A DNA stretch of 27,821 nt from Akkermansiaceae bacterium UBA2367 (GTDB taxonomy: Bacteria > Verrucomicrobiota > Verrucomicrobiia > Verrucomicrobiales > DEV007): NCBI GenBank assembly GCA_002344525.1, contig DDTJ01000093.1, positions 1 to 27,821 of the forward strand, in the 5' to 3' direction. Below are positions 1-8,072 of the stretch, piece after piece; the first letter of the stretch is position 1, and every line of letters begins with the position of its first letter. The translations under genes were made by a program, and so were the position numbers. The notes under the pieces were generated by a model, which was given only the letters and a program-made list of their open reading frames with translations, made no database searches and had not been told where the DNA came from.

Positions 1-129
1 CTCGCCGTGGCAGTGGATGCAGGTGCCCTCGATGAGGGGTTTCACCTGGGTCGTGAAATCGACAGTCTGGGCCGATGCGAGGCTTTGGGCGAGCATCGGA
101 AGCAAGGAAAACAAAGCGATTCGTTTCAT
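1..129 (-). CDS. Secreted c-type cytochrome, N-terminal part (runs off left edge)
   Basis: Only the first 43 codons are inside the window, starting at an ATG at 127-129 and open to the edge. They encode a signal peptide (MKR, hydrophobic core, cleavage near A-S-A-Q) followed by a heme-binding motif C-I-H-C-H. This is the start of a planctomycete/verrucomicrobial-type cytochrome c domain, acting outside the cytoplasmic membrane. The 22 residues after the signal peptide are identical to those of the cytochrome/FGE-like protein whose gene starts at 4226, so this is a paralogue lying downstream on the same strand. Whether it also carries an FGE-like domain cannot be seen. It lies 230 bases downstream of ftsY, with a hairpin repeat between, so it probably has its own promoter. 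Confidence 0.8.
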   Translation of the reverse strand, partial: MKRIALFSLLPMLAQSLASAQTVDFTTQVKPLIEGTCIHCHGE

Positions 130-220
130 GCGGCGAGCATAGGTCATGCGTGAGGGCGTGACGACCGATTTCGGGGAACGCCTTCGCGTCTTGACGTGGT
201 CTTGGCGATTGAAAGCTCTT

Positions 221-307
221 CCATTTGCGAAAATCTGCGTTTCATCCGTGGAAATCTGCGTTCCCTTTTCTTTTTTGACGCAAATGGCCGCAAATTTTCG
301 CGGATGG
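221..307. repeat. Imperfect inverted repeat in the ftsY-cytochrome gap
   Basis: The 230-base gap at 130-359 has no convincing gene. It contains two arms, 221-245 and 284-307, that are imperfect reverse complements (ccatttgcgaaaatctgcg against the complement of ccgcaaattttcgcggatgg), separated by a pyrimidine-rich stretch. The word aaatctgcgt also occurs twice in direct orientation near 231-240 and 252-261. It could be a dispersed intergenic repeat or could terminate leftward ftsY transcription. No other feature is seen in this gap. Confidence 0.5.
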
Positions 308-359
308 GACTCCGGCGTTGAGACTCCGAAGCGCGTGAAGAGGATTCTTGCGGAACGAA

Positions 360-1208
360 TCAAAGAATCGTCTCCACGAACTCCGAAGGAACGAAAGCCT
401 TGAAGTCCTCGGCCTTTTCGCCCGTGCCGATGAAGCGGGCGGGCACGCCGAGTTCGTGGCGGATGGCGACGACGCTGCCGCCTTTGCCGGAGCCGTCGAG
501 CTTCGTCACGATCACGCCGTTGAGGTCGAGGGCGGACTGGAACTCGCGGGCCTGCGAGACGGCGTTCGAGCCGGTCGTGGCGTCGACGACAATCCAACGC
601 TCGTGCGGGGCGGTCTCGTCCTGCTTCGCGAGGGTGCGGCGGATTTTCTTGAGCTCCTCCATCAGGTTGTGGCGGGTGTGGAGGCGTCCGGCGGTGTCGC
701 AGATCAGGTAGGCCGCTCCGGTGGCGATGGCCTTCTGATGGGCGTCGAAGCAGACCGCCGAAGGGTCGCCTTGGTATTGCGTCGTCACCACGGGGACATC
801 GAGGCGCTCGCCCCAGATCTTGAGCTGTTCGATGGCGGCGGCGCGGAAGGTGTCGGCGGCGGCGAGGACGACGCCGTGTCCCTGACCTTTCAAAAACGCG
901 GCGAGCTTGGCCACCGAAGTCGTCTTGCCGACGCCGTTGACGCCCGCGACGAGGATGACGGTCGGCTTTCCGGGAGGGCCGGGAGGCGGCACCGGAACCG
1001 GGTCGCCACCGAGGATCGCGGCGATCTCCTCGCGACAGGCGGCGGCCACGGAATCGGCGTCGAGCTTGCCTTTGTGGCGGCGGAGGCGGTCCACGATTTC
1101 GGTGGAGAGGCGCACACCGAGGTCGCCGCCGACGAGGGTCTCCTCAAGGTCGTCCCAGTCGATGTCGCCGCCACGGAAGCGGTTGAGGATGGATTGGAAG
1201 AGGCCCAT
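360..1208 (-). CDS. ftsY: Signal recognition particle receptor FtsY
   Basis: FtsY is the membrane-associated SRP receptor GTPase that docks Ffh-ribosome-nascent-chain complexes at the translocon. The 282-residue protein has the NG domain only. Residues 1-80 form the N-domain helices. The G-domain motifs follow: GVNGVGKT (89-96, P-loop), DTFRAAA (119-125), DTAGR (171-175), TKLDG (235-239) and the closing GTGEKAEDF (261-269). The N-terminus begins MGLFQSILNRF, an amphipathic stretch that could contact lipid. The long acidic A-domain of the E. coli protein is absent, as in many compact FtsY proteins. It lies three bases downstream of nusB and is probably cotranscribed with it. Confidence 0.97.
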   Translation of the reverse strand: MGLFQSILNRFRGGDIDWDDLEETLVGGDLGVRLSTEIVDRLRRHKGKLDADSVAAACREEIAAILGGDPVPVPPPGPPGKPTVILVAGVNGVGKTTSVAKLAAFLKGQGHGVVLAAADTFRAAAIEQLKIWGERLDVPVVTTQYQGDPSAVCFDAHQKAIATGAAYLICDTAGRLHTRHNLMEELKKIRRTLAKQDETAPHERWIVVDATTGSNAVSQAREFQSALDLNGVIVTKLDGSGKGGSVVAIRHELGVPARFIGTGEKAEDFKAFVPSEFVETIL

Positions 1209-1211
1209 GGA

Positions 1212-1661
1212 TCAGCGTTTCAGAATGCGGTCGAGGATGCCGTTGACGAAGCGCGGTGAGTCCTCCGCGCCGAAGCGTTTCGCGATTTCGATAGCCTCGT
1301 TGATCGCCGCTTGCGGGGGGATGTGGGAGGCGAAGAGGATCTCGTAGGCTCCGAGGCGCAGGAGGTTGCGGTCCACGGCAGCGAGGCGTTGCATGGAATA
1401 GTTCTCCAGATGGGTGCGGATGGCCGAGTCGATCTCGCCGAGATGCGCGACGACCCCGTGGATCAACTCCTCGGCGAACTCACGCACTTCCGGCTTCGCA
1501 TCGCGCAGAGACCAGAAGGCGGCGAGCGCTTCGGGGGCAGCATCGAACGCGCCTTGGGCCTCGTTGCCGTAGAGAAACTGCACGGCGGCCTCGCGTCCGT
1601 CACGGCGCGGGGACGGCGCTTTTTTCTTGGGTTTGAGATCCCTGGGGGGAGGGGAATCCAT
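1212..1661 (-). CDS. nusB: Transcription antitermination factor NusB
   Basis: NusB binds boxA RNA with NusE (S10) in rRNA antitermination complexes. The sequence has the NusB all-helical core: R-R-D-G-R-E-A-A-V-Q-F-L-Y near the N-terminus, and the C-terminal signature with I-N-E-A-I-E-I-A-K-R-F and F-V-N-G-I-L-D. I chose the ATG at 1661 (149 aa) because that length is typical of the family. A GTG at 1730 would give 172 residues. Either start lies inside the apbE 3' end (overlap 62 or 131 bases), so translational coupling to apbE is likely. The N-terminal 20 residues are lysine- and proline-rich. No good Shine-Dalgarno site was seen at 1661. Confidence 0.93.
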   Translation of the reverse strand: MDSPPPRDLKPKKKAPSPRRDGREAAVQFLYGNEAQGAFDAAPEALAAFWSLRDAKPEVREFAEELIHGVVAHLGEIDSAIRTHLENYSMQRLAAVDRNLLRLGAYEILFASHIPPQAAINEAIEIAKRFGAEDSPRFVNGILDRILKR

Positions 1662-2685
1662 CGGAGCGGAGGAAGGTTTCGCGACCGTCGCGAAGGACGA
1701 CGATCTGGCATTCGACCCCTCGCCGATCACGGATGAATTGCAAGCCCTCCTTTACCCCCAGCAGGACCACGGCGGTGGAGTGGCTGTCGGAGGTGGTGGC
1801 GTCGGGGGCGATCACGCTCGCGCCGATGCGCTCGGTCAGGCCGAGCCCCGTTTTCGTCGAGACGATGTGGGAGTAGCGGACTCCCTCGTGCTCGAAAAAG
1901 CGCCGCGTGTCGCCCGAGGTGGAGATGGCCTGGTTCACGAGGGTCACGGTCTGGAGATCCTTCAAATCGCGGCCGACTTCCAGCGTTTCGATGCCGACAC
2001 GCCATCCCGTTTCGCCGGGCGGGGCGTCGCCCGTGGCGATGTCTCCGCTCGCCGCGACGAGGCTGCGGGGGAAGCCGTCCTCCCTCAGGATGGCGAGGGC
2101 GACGTCGGAAGCGTAGCCCTTCGCGATGGCCCCGAGGTCGAAGAGCATCCCGTCGATCTTTTTCGTGATGGTGCGTTTGGCAGGATCGAGAACGAGATGG
2201 TTGAAACCGGTGCGGGCCTTGGCCGAGGCGATCTGTGCGGGGGAGGGGAGGGCGTTGTTCTTCCGGCTGATGCGCCAGAGGCGGATGAGCGGCCCGGCGG
2301 TGATGTCGAAAGCGCCGTCCGTGTCCTCCGTGAGCCGCCCGGCTTTCTCGAAGAGGGTGAAGAGATCCTCGCTCACGGGGAATGGCTCCCCGGTCGGCGC
2401 CTTGGCGAGGGCGTTGATCTCGGACTCGGGCCGGTAGTCGGAAAGGGCGGCGTCGAGGGCGGCGATGCGGACAAAAGCCGAACGAACGGACAGGGTCAGG
2501 TCCGCCTCCCGACCCTCTTCGGTCCACGCGCGGATCGTGAACTCCGTGCCCATGTGGGGCTCGGAGAAGGTGAGGAGACGCCAATCCTCCGCGCGGGCGG
2601 GAGCGGTGGCGATCAGGAAGGGGGCGAGGAGGCGGAGAAGCCCCCTCGCGATTTCGGATTTCGGATTTCGGACTTCGGATTTCAC
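1600..2685 (-). CDS. apbE: FAD:protein FMN transferase (ApbE family)
   Basis: ApbE enzymes covalently attach FMN from FAD to threonine residues of exported or membrane proteins such as Nqr and Rnf subunits. The protein is 361 aa from a GTG at 2685 that overlaps the upstream stop (GTGA). A hydrophobic leader (about residues 15-32, ending A-R-A) suggests export. Family motifs are present: DGAFDITAGPL (123-133), DLGAIAKGYASD (183-194) and S-H-I-V-S-T-K-T-G, followed by the aspartate-containing metal-binding segment. Residues 2-12 (KSEVRNPKSEI) are encoded by a heptanucleotide tandem repeat, so the natural N-terminus may differ or vary. The likely flavoprotein substrate is not in the window. Confidence 0.93.
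   Translation of the reverse strand: MKSEVRNPKSEIARGLLRLLAPFLIATAPARAEDWRLLTFSEPHMGTEFTIRAWTEEGREADLTLSVRSAFVRIAALDAALSDYRPESEINALAKAPTGEPFPVSEDLFTLFEKAGRLTEDTDGAFDITAGPLIRLWRISRKNNALPSPAQIASAKARTGFNHLVLDPAKRTITKKIDGMLFDLGAIAKGYASDVALAILREDGFPRSLVAASGDIATGDAPPGETGWRVGIETLEVGRDLKDLQTVTLVNQAISTSGDTRRFFEHEGVRYSHIVSTKTGLGLTERIGASVIAPDATTSDSHSTAVVLLGVKEGLQFIRDRRGVECQIVVLRDGRETFLRSDGFPSPQGSQTQEKSAVPAP
2651..2683. repeat. Heptanucleotide tandem repeat at the apbE start
   Basis: The unit atttcgg is repeated 4.7 times at 2651-2683 with one substitution (acttcgg in the fourth copy). It begins two bases downstream of the apbE GTG and touches the stop codon of the upstream gene. Because seven is not a multiple of three, gain or loss of one unit would shift the apbE frame relative to that GTG. 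Confidence 0.9.
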
Positions 2686-4226
2686 TGATCGACCGTGCCG
2701 AGGTTCCAAAGCTCGTGCATCTTTCCGGCTTCGGGAACCTCCAGCGGGCGGACGATGCGGAAGCCGAGCCAAGGGGCGTCGGTGTGATACCAGATCGACT
2801 TGGGAAGCTGAGGGTCCTGCACCTTCCAGCTCTCGTTGGAGGCGACGCGGCGGGCCGAGCGGAGTTCTTCCGCCGGGTCGTACCAAGAGCCGCCCCGCGC
2901 GACGCGAGGGTAGAGGGTCGTGGGGATGGCAAGGGGGTTCTCCGTGACCTTGCCCTCGCGCCCGGCGTAGGCCTTGTCGAGATACTGGTCGATGCACCAT
3001 TCCATCACGTTGCCGTGCATGTCGTAAAGGCCCCAGGGATTGGGCTTCTTCGTGCCTACCTTCTCGTAGCCGGAGCGGACTCCTTCGGGGTCCAGCACCG
3101 CGAAATCGGCGAGCTGGTCTTCGGGGCAACTGAATGGGCCGGTCGTGCCGGCGCGACAGGCATACTCCCACTCCGCCTCGGTGGGGAGGCGGTAGTAGTG
3201 GCCGGTCTGGGCGCTGAGCCATTGGCAGAATTTGCTCGCGGCGTGCTCGGTCATGCAGACGGCGGGATAGCCGTCGGTGCCCATGCCGAAGCTCATCTCC
3301 ACGTAGGGCGTCGTCGGGCTGGAGACGATGTCCACGGGCGCGGCGTCGGGCGGGATGTTCTGCGGCGAGCCGTCCTTGTTGCGGGCGACCCCGGTGATCA
3401 TGAAGGGTTCGTAGAGGTTCCAAGTGATCTCGAACTTGCCCATCCAGAAGGGGGCGATCTTGACTTTATGCTGCGGCCCCTCGTCTTCGGCGCGTCCGGC
3501 CTCGCCCTCGGGGCTGCCCATGAGGAATTCGCCGCCCTTGATCGCGACCATCTCGTATTTCTCTCCGGTCTTGGGAACGGTGCCGGTGTAGTCCTTCATG
3601 TCGGCCTCGGCTTTCTCCGTACTCGTGGCGAGGATGTTCTCACGGATGACCTTGGTCAGCTCGAGGTTGTCGGCGGGGCCGGTAGGGGCGTCGGCTTCGC
3701 TTTCGCCGCCGAGCTTGAAGTCCTCGGGCCAGACCGCGCCCTGCTCGACCCAGAGGCGGAGGAGCTTCTGCTGGTCCGGCTTGAAGGGGCCACCCTTGCT
3801 GAGAAGCGGGAGGATGTTGACCTTGAAGTCCATGCGGGGCTTCTCCTCGAGGGTGACGCCCTCGGGCCAGTTCGCGCCCTCGGCGATCCAGGTTTTGAGG
3901 ACCTCCTGCTGGGCGACGGTGAGGGGCTTCTTGGGCGGCATGATGTCGTCGCTGTCATGCGGTTCGGCGGTCATCCAGTAGACGGCGCTCTTGTCGGGGT
4001 CCTTCGGGACGATGGCCTCCCCGGCGTAGTTCTCGCCCCCGGAGAAGGCGGCGTCCTTGGTGTCCATGCGGTAGTCGCCCTTCTGCTCCTTCTCGCCGTG
4101 GCAGTGGATGCAGGTACCCTCGATAAGGGGTTTCACCTGGGTCGTGAAATCGACGGTCTGGGCGTGCGAGGCGGCGACGGGCACGAGGCAGCCCGCCATC
4201 AGCAAGGGAAGTGTGGTTTTTCGCAT
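2682..4226 (-). CDS. Exported c-type cytochrome fused to an FGE-like (SUMF1/EgtB/PvdO) domain
   Basis: The protein is 514 aa from the ATG at 4226. Residues 1-23 are a signal peptide. A cytochrome c domain follows, with C-I-H-C-H at 39-43 and a likely distal methionine in M-P-P-K-K (96-100). Residues 133-168 (DFKVNILPLL... to WVEQGAVWPE) resemble that domain again but lack the heme motif. From about 224 to the end is a formylglycine-generating-enzyme-type fold: GGEFLMGS, RLPTEAEWEYACRAG, GLYDMHGNVMEWC, RGGSW and a final LGFRIVR. After RGGSW there is no Cys pair of the kind used by true FGE, so sulfatase activation is unlikely and a binding or electron-transfer role is more plausible. The stop overlaps the apbE start. 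No clear ribosome binding site is seen. Confidence 0.87.
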   Translation of the reverse strand: MRKTTLPLLMAGCLVPVAASHAQTVDFTTQVKPLIEGTCIHCHGEKEQKGDYRMDTKDAAFSGGENYAGEAIVPKDPDKSAVYWMTAEPHDSDDIMPPKKPLTVAQQEVLKTWIAEGANWPEGVTLEEKPRMDFKVNILPLLSKGGPFKPDQQKLLRLWVEQGAVWPEDFKLGGESEADAPTGPADNLELTKVIRENILATSTEKAEADMKDYTGTVPKTGEKYEMVAIKGGEFLMGSPEGEAGRAEDEGPQHKVKIAPFWMGKFEITWNLYEPFMITGVARNKDGSPQNIPPDAAPVDIVSSPTTPYVEMSFGMGTDGYPAVCMTEHAASKFCQWLSAQTGHYYRLPTEAEWEYACRAGTTGPFSCPEDQLADFAVLDPEGVRSGYEKVGTKKPNPWGLYDMHGNVMEWCIDQYLDKAYAGREGKVTENPLAIPTTLYPRVARGGSWYDPAEELRSARRVASNESWKVQDPQLPKSIWYHTDAPWLGFRIVRPLEVPEAGKMHELWNLGTVDQ

Positions 4227-4381
4227 GGGATCGCTAGGAAGCGGAGAACTAAGCAAAGATCGCGGGCGAAGCAAGGAGTGTCTTCGGGGCGGTTCCCCGC
4301 GATTGTCGGACAAAACGCGGATGCGGCGGGCCATCGCGGACGGCTGCGATGCACTGCCGGGATTCCGTGCTAGCGTGTCCC

Positions 4382-6560
4382 ATGCCCTTCTACGCCGACC
4401 TGCACATCCACTCGAAATACTCCCGGGCGACGAGCAAGAACTTGGACTTCTTCCATCTCGCGCTCTGGGCGAAGAAGAAGGGCATCGGGGTCTTGGGCAC
4501 GGGCGATTTCACCCATCCGGCGTGGATGGCAGCGATCCGGGACGAGCTGGTGCCCGCCGAACCGGGCCTCTTCCGTCTGCGCGACGATCTGGAGGCGGCG
4601 GTCGATGTGCAACTCGGCAAATCCGCAGTGTCGCCCGAGCCGGTCCGCTTTCTGCTGGAGGTGGAGATTTCGACGATCTACAAGCAGGGCGACAAGGTGC
4701 GCAAAGTCCACCACCTGCTCTACGCGCCCGACCTCGCCAGCGCGGATCGCATGACGGGGCGGCTCGCCCGCATCGGGAATCTGGCCTCGGACGGCCGACC
4801 CATCCTCGGATTGAACTCCCGCGATCTGCTGGAAATCTGCCTCAGCGCGGGCGAAGGCTGCTACCTCATCCCAGCGCACATCTGGACGCCTTGGTTCAGC
4901 GTGTTCGGGTCGAAGTCCGGTTTCGACAGACTGGAGGAATGCTACGGCGACCTTTCCTCCCATATCTTCGCGCTCGAAACCGGGCTTTCCTCGGACCCGG
5001 AGATGAACTGGCAGGTCTCGATGCTCGACCGCTTCACGCTCGTGTCCAACTCCGACGCGCATTCGCCGGGCAATCTCGGGCGCGAAGCCTCCCGTTTCGA
5101 CTGCGAACTCGATTACTTCGCCATCCGCAACGCCCTTGCTACCGGGCAGGGCTACGGCGGCTCGATCGAGTTCTTCCCCGAGGAGGGCAAATACCACATG
5201 GACGGCCACCGGGCCTGCGGCTTCCGCTGCGAGCCGGAGGAATCGCGCCGTCTCGGCAACCGCTGCCCGGTGTGCGGTGGTCTGCTCACCCTCGGCGTGC
5301 ATTACCGGGTGCAGGAACTCGCCGACCGCGAGCAGCCGCAACCACCGCCCAACGCCGCGCCTTTCCACAGCCTGATCCCCCTGCCCGAAGTGCTGGGCGA
5401 AATCCACAAAACCGGCTCGAAAAGCAAAAGGGTGCAGAACGCCTACGAGCAGACGATCCACCGTCTCGGGCCGGAGCTGGGCATCCTCTCCGAGCTTCCC
5501 CTCGACCACATCGAACGGCAGGGCTCCGAACTGCTCGCCGAAGCCGTCTCCCGGATGAGAACGGGCAAGGTCATCCGCGAAGCCGGTTACGACGGCGAAT
5601 ACGGCGTCATCCGCGTTTTCGAGCCCGGCGAACTGGAGAGCCGGCATTCCGTGGGCGTGCTCTTCGATTTGCCGACGGCGAGCGCGCCGATGAGCCGTCC
5701 TCGCAAGAGGCTGGATCCGACTGGTCCGACGAGTCAGGCAGATCCGACCGAGCCACCAGAGGCTCCCTCCATCGACACTGCGCCCGCGCCGCCCTTGCTC
5801 GCCGGACTCGACCCCGACCAACGGGCCGCCGCTTCCGTGGTGGCAGGCCCCTTGCTCATCATTGCGGGTCCCGGCACGGGCAAGACCCGCCGCTCACCCA
5901 CCGGATCGCGCACCTCATCGCCGACCACGGGGCCGCTCCCGAATCGTGCCTCGCCATCACCTTCACCCGCCGCGCCGCCGCCGAAATGCGGGGGCGCCTC
6001 ATCCACCTGCTGCCCGATGGCCGGGGCGACCAAGTGACGGTGACGACCTTCCACTCGCTCGGCCTCACCATCCTGCGCGAGCAGGAAGCGCTGCTCGGGC
6101 TCGGCGCACCGCTCCGCGTGGCCGGGGAACGCGAATTGCTCGCGCTGGCCCGCGACCTGCCCGGCGTCATCGCTGTCGAAGCCAAGACCTTTCTCTCCCG
6201 GCGCGATCTCCGTCCCGCCGCCTTAACCGAGGCGATGCGGGAACGCGGCTTCGTCGATTTCGACGACCTCATCGCTCTGACCGTCGAGCTGCTCGCCGCC
6301 CGGCCCGAACTCGCCGCCCATTACCGCGACCGCTGGCCCCATCTCGCCATCGACGAATACCAGGACGTGGACGAGCGCCAATACCAGCTCGTGCGGCTCC
6401 TCGCCGACGGCGGTGCCAGCCTCTGCGCCATCGGCGATCCCGACCAGGCCATCTACGGATTCCGGGGTACCGACGTGCGTTTTTTCCAGCAGTTCCAAAG
6501 CGACTACCCGCCGAGGGGTTCCGCGCAGGATGCCGACCTCCGCGTTTCCTGCTTGAATGA
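4382..6560 (+). pseudogene. PHP-domain nuclease (EndoQ-like) fused to UvrD-type helicase, frameshifted and internally deleted
   Basis: From the ATG at 4382 the protein has a PHP nuclease domain (DLHIHS at 6-11, G-T-G-D-F-T-H-P, S-N-S-D-A-H-S) and a Cys4 zinc site (C-x3-C then C-P-V-C). This matches the TIGR00375/endonuclease Q-like group. A UvrD/PcrA motor follows: Walker A GPGTGKT at about residues 496-502. One base then appears missing between 5888 and 5892. The helicase continues in the next frame as LTHRIAHLI, TTFHSLGL, DEYQDVDERQ (motif II) and GDPDQAIYGFRG (motif III). Homology stops at about 6510 after S-D-Y-P; motifs IV-VI are absent. In a third frame the stretch before the stop at 6558-6560 ends PPRFLLE, faintly like a UvrD C-terminal PSRFL, which suggests an internal deletion. 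Read as sequenced, the first frame ends at 6037, so an intact PHP portion could still be made. Confidence 0.8.
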
Positions 6561-6620
6561 TTTTGGCGGAGGCGCTAACTGTCGCATCCGGAACCTTCGA
6601 ATCCCAACCCCCTTCGCATC

Positions 6621-7613
6621 ATGGGCAGACCCGTCACTCTTTTCACCGGCCAATGGGCCGATCTTGATTTCAAAACCATCGTCGCGAAAGCGAAATCCTT
6701 CGGCTACGACGGGGTGGAGCTGGGCTGCTGGGGGGACCATTTCGAGGTCGACAAGGCCGACGCCGCCTACTGCCAGGAGAAGCGAGCCTTCCTCGAAGGG
6801 CAGGGGATGAAGTGCTTCGCCATCTCCACCCACCTCGTCGGGCAGGCGGTGTGCGACAACATCGACGCCCGCCACAAGCAGATCCTGCCCGACTACGTCT
6901 GGGGCGACGGCGACCCCGAGGGGGTGCGCCAGCGTGCCGCCGAGGAGCTGAAGCGCACCGCCCGCGCCGCGAAGGAGTTCGGCGTCGGCGTGGTCAACGG
7001 TTTCACCGGTTCCTCGATCTGGCATCTGGTCTACTCCTTCCCGCCCGTGCTGCCGGGGCAGATCGACGCGGGGTTCAAGGACTTCGCCGACCGCTTTGGC
7101 CCCATCCTCGACGTGTTCCAGGAGAACGGGATCAAATTCGCCCTTGAGGTCCACCCCACCGAGATCGCCTTCGACATCGCCTCGGCCGAGCGCGCCCTCG
7201 CGGCGATCGACTACCACCCGGCTTTCGGATTCAACTACGATCCCAGCCACTTCGGATACCAAGGCGTCGATTACGTCGGGTTCATCTACCGCTTCTCCGA
7301 CCGCATCCACCACGTCCATATGAAGGATGTGGGCTGGGCGGACCATCCCGTCGAGGCCGGCGTCTTCGGCGGCCATGTCGATTTCCACAATCGCAAGCGC
7401 TATTGGGATTTCAAATCGGTGGGACGGGGCAAGATCCGCTTTGAACCGGTCATCCGCGCCCTCAACGACATCGGCTACACGGGGCCGCTCTCGGTCGAAT
7501 GGGAGGATGGAGGCATGGACCGCGAAGCGGGCGCGACGGAGTCGGCGGCCTTTGTGAAAAAGCTCGATTTCCCCCCTTCGAACATCGTCTTCGACGCCCA
7601 GTTCGACCGCTGA
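6621..7613 (+). CDS. Sugar phosphate isomerase/epimerase (xylose-isomerase-like TIM barrel)
   Basis: The 330-residue cytoplasmic protein (no signal peptide) belongs to the AP-endonuclease-2/xylose-isomerase-like TIM-barrel superfamily. The opening strand T-L-F-T-G-Q-W and G-Y-D-G-V-E-L-G are typical. The expected metal-binding residues appear in order: Glu in L-E-V-H-P-T-E (about 175), Asp in Y-D-P-S-H-F (about 204), His in H-V-H-M-K-D (about 230) and Glu in S-V-E-W-E-D (about 291). Such enzymes interconvert or epimerise sugars and polyols; the substrate cannot be told from sequence. The start ATG at 6621 has no clear Shine-Dalgarno site. It stands alone between the helicase remnant and a convergent hairpin. 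Confidence 0.9.
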   Translation: MGRPVTLFTGQWADLDFKTIVAKAKSFGYDGVELGCWGDHFEVDKADAAYCQEKRAFLEGQGMKCFAISTHLVGQAVCDNIDARHKQILPDYVWGDGDPEGVRQRAAEELKRTARAAKEFGVGVVNGFTGSSIWHLVYSFPPVLPGQIDAGFKDFADRFGPILDVFQENGIKFALEVHPTEIAFDIASAERALAAIDYHPAFGFNYDPSHFGYQGVDYVGFIYRFSDRIHHVHMKDVGWADHPVEAGVFGGHVDFHNRKRYWDFKSVGRGKIRFEPVIRALNDIGYTGPLSVEWEDGGMDREAGATESAAFVKKLDFPPSNIVFDAQFDR

Positions 7614-7631
7614 GGGGCTTGGGGATTCTGT

Positions 7632-7654
7632 GGCCGAGGTCATCGGCCTCGGCC
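7632..7654. terminator. Hairpin between convergent genes, terminator-like
   Basis: A perfect 8-bp stem (ggccgagg at 7632-7639, cctcggcc at 7647-7654) with a 7-base loop lies between the isomerase stop and the DUF2752 stop. It could end transcription from both sides. There is no T-tract on either strand, so it is not a textbook intrinsic terminator. Confidence 0.5.
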
Positions 7655-7660
7655 CGAAGG

Positions 7661-8065
7661 TCAGCGTCGTGCGAGGATCCAAACCCAGTTCAGGGCGAGG
7701 GGCAGGAGGAACAGGCCCGTTACGGCCCGGGCGGACAAGGGCGTGACGATTCGCATCCCGAACCCGAGCCGGAGCAGCGACCAAGCGGCGAACAGCGGGA
7801 TGGCCACCGCCACGAGAGGGTTGGCCCGGAAGGCGGCGGCGAATTCCCCCGTCGCCAGATGGAAGGTGGCGGTGGTGCCTCCGCAGAAAGGACAGGGGAT
7901 CCCCGACGTCAGTTTCAGGGGGCAGACGGTGATTTTCGCATCCAAGGAGCGGTTCGCCCACCAAGTGAAAAAAACAGCGGCGGCAAAAAGCGCCGCCGCC
8001 GCGATCCAAGCGGGGGTCATCCCCGAGAAATACTCGGAGCGCCGCGCCCGGACGATACGGATCAT
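7661..8065 (-). CDS. DUF2752 family membrane protein
   Basis: This small (134 aa) membrane protein has the DUF2752 signature: a cysteine, then G-I-P-C-P-F-C-G-G-T-T, then an F-R-A-N-P-L segment before the next membrane helix. Hydrophobic helices lie at about residues 17-38, 85-100 and 110-130. The three conserved cysteines could bind metal or form disulfides; no function is established. A second methionine at residue 16 (position 8020) is a possible alternative start. It lies seven bases downstream of the DUF4190-like gene; related small membrane proteins often sit together, and the two are probably cotranscribed. Confidence 0.82.
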   Translation of the reverse strand: MIRIVRARRSEYFSGMTPAWIAAAALFAAAVFFTWWANRSLDAKITVCPLKLTSGIPCPFCGGTTATFHLATGEFAAAFRANPLVAVAIPLFAAWSLLRLGFGMRIVTPLSARAVTGLFLLPLALNWVWILARR

Positions 8066-8072
8066 TCCACTG

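Noticed and set aside
2651..2683. Short repeat array as a CRISPR
   Set aside because: It is a contiguous 7-base tandem repeat without spacers, and no cas gene is present.
2682..4226. The FGE-like protein as activator of the sulfatase at 21988
   Set aside because: The Cys pair required for formylglycine formation is absent, and the protein is fused to a cytochrome and exported.
2715..4373. Plus-strand open frame opposite the cytochrome/FGE-like gene
   Set aside because: No recognisable domain, and composition typical of an antisense shadow.
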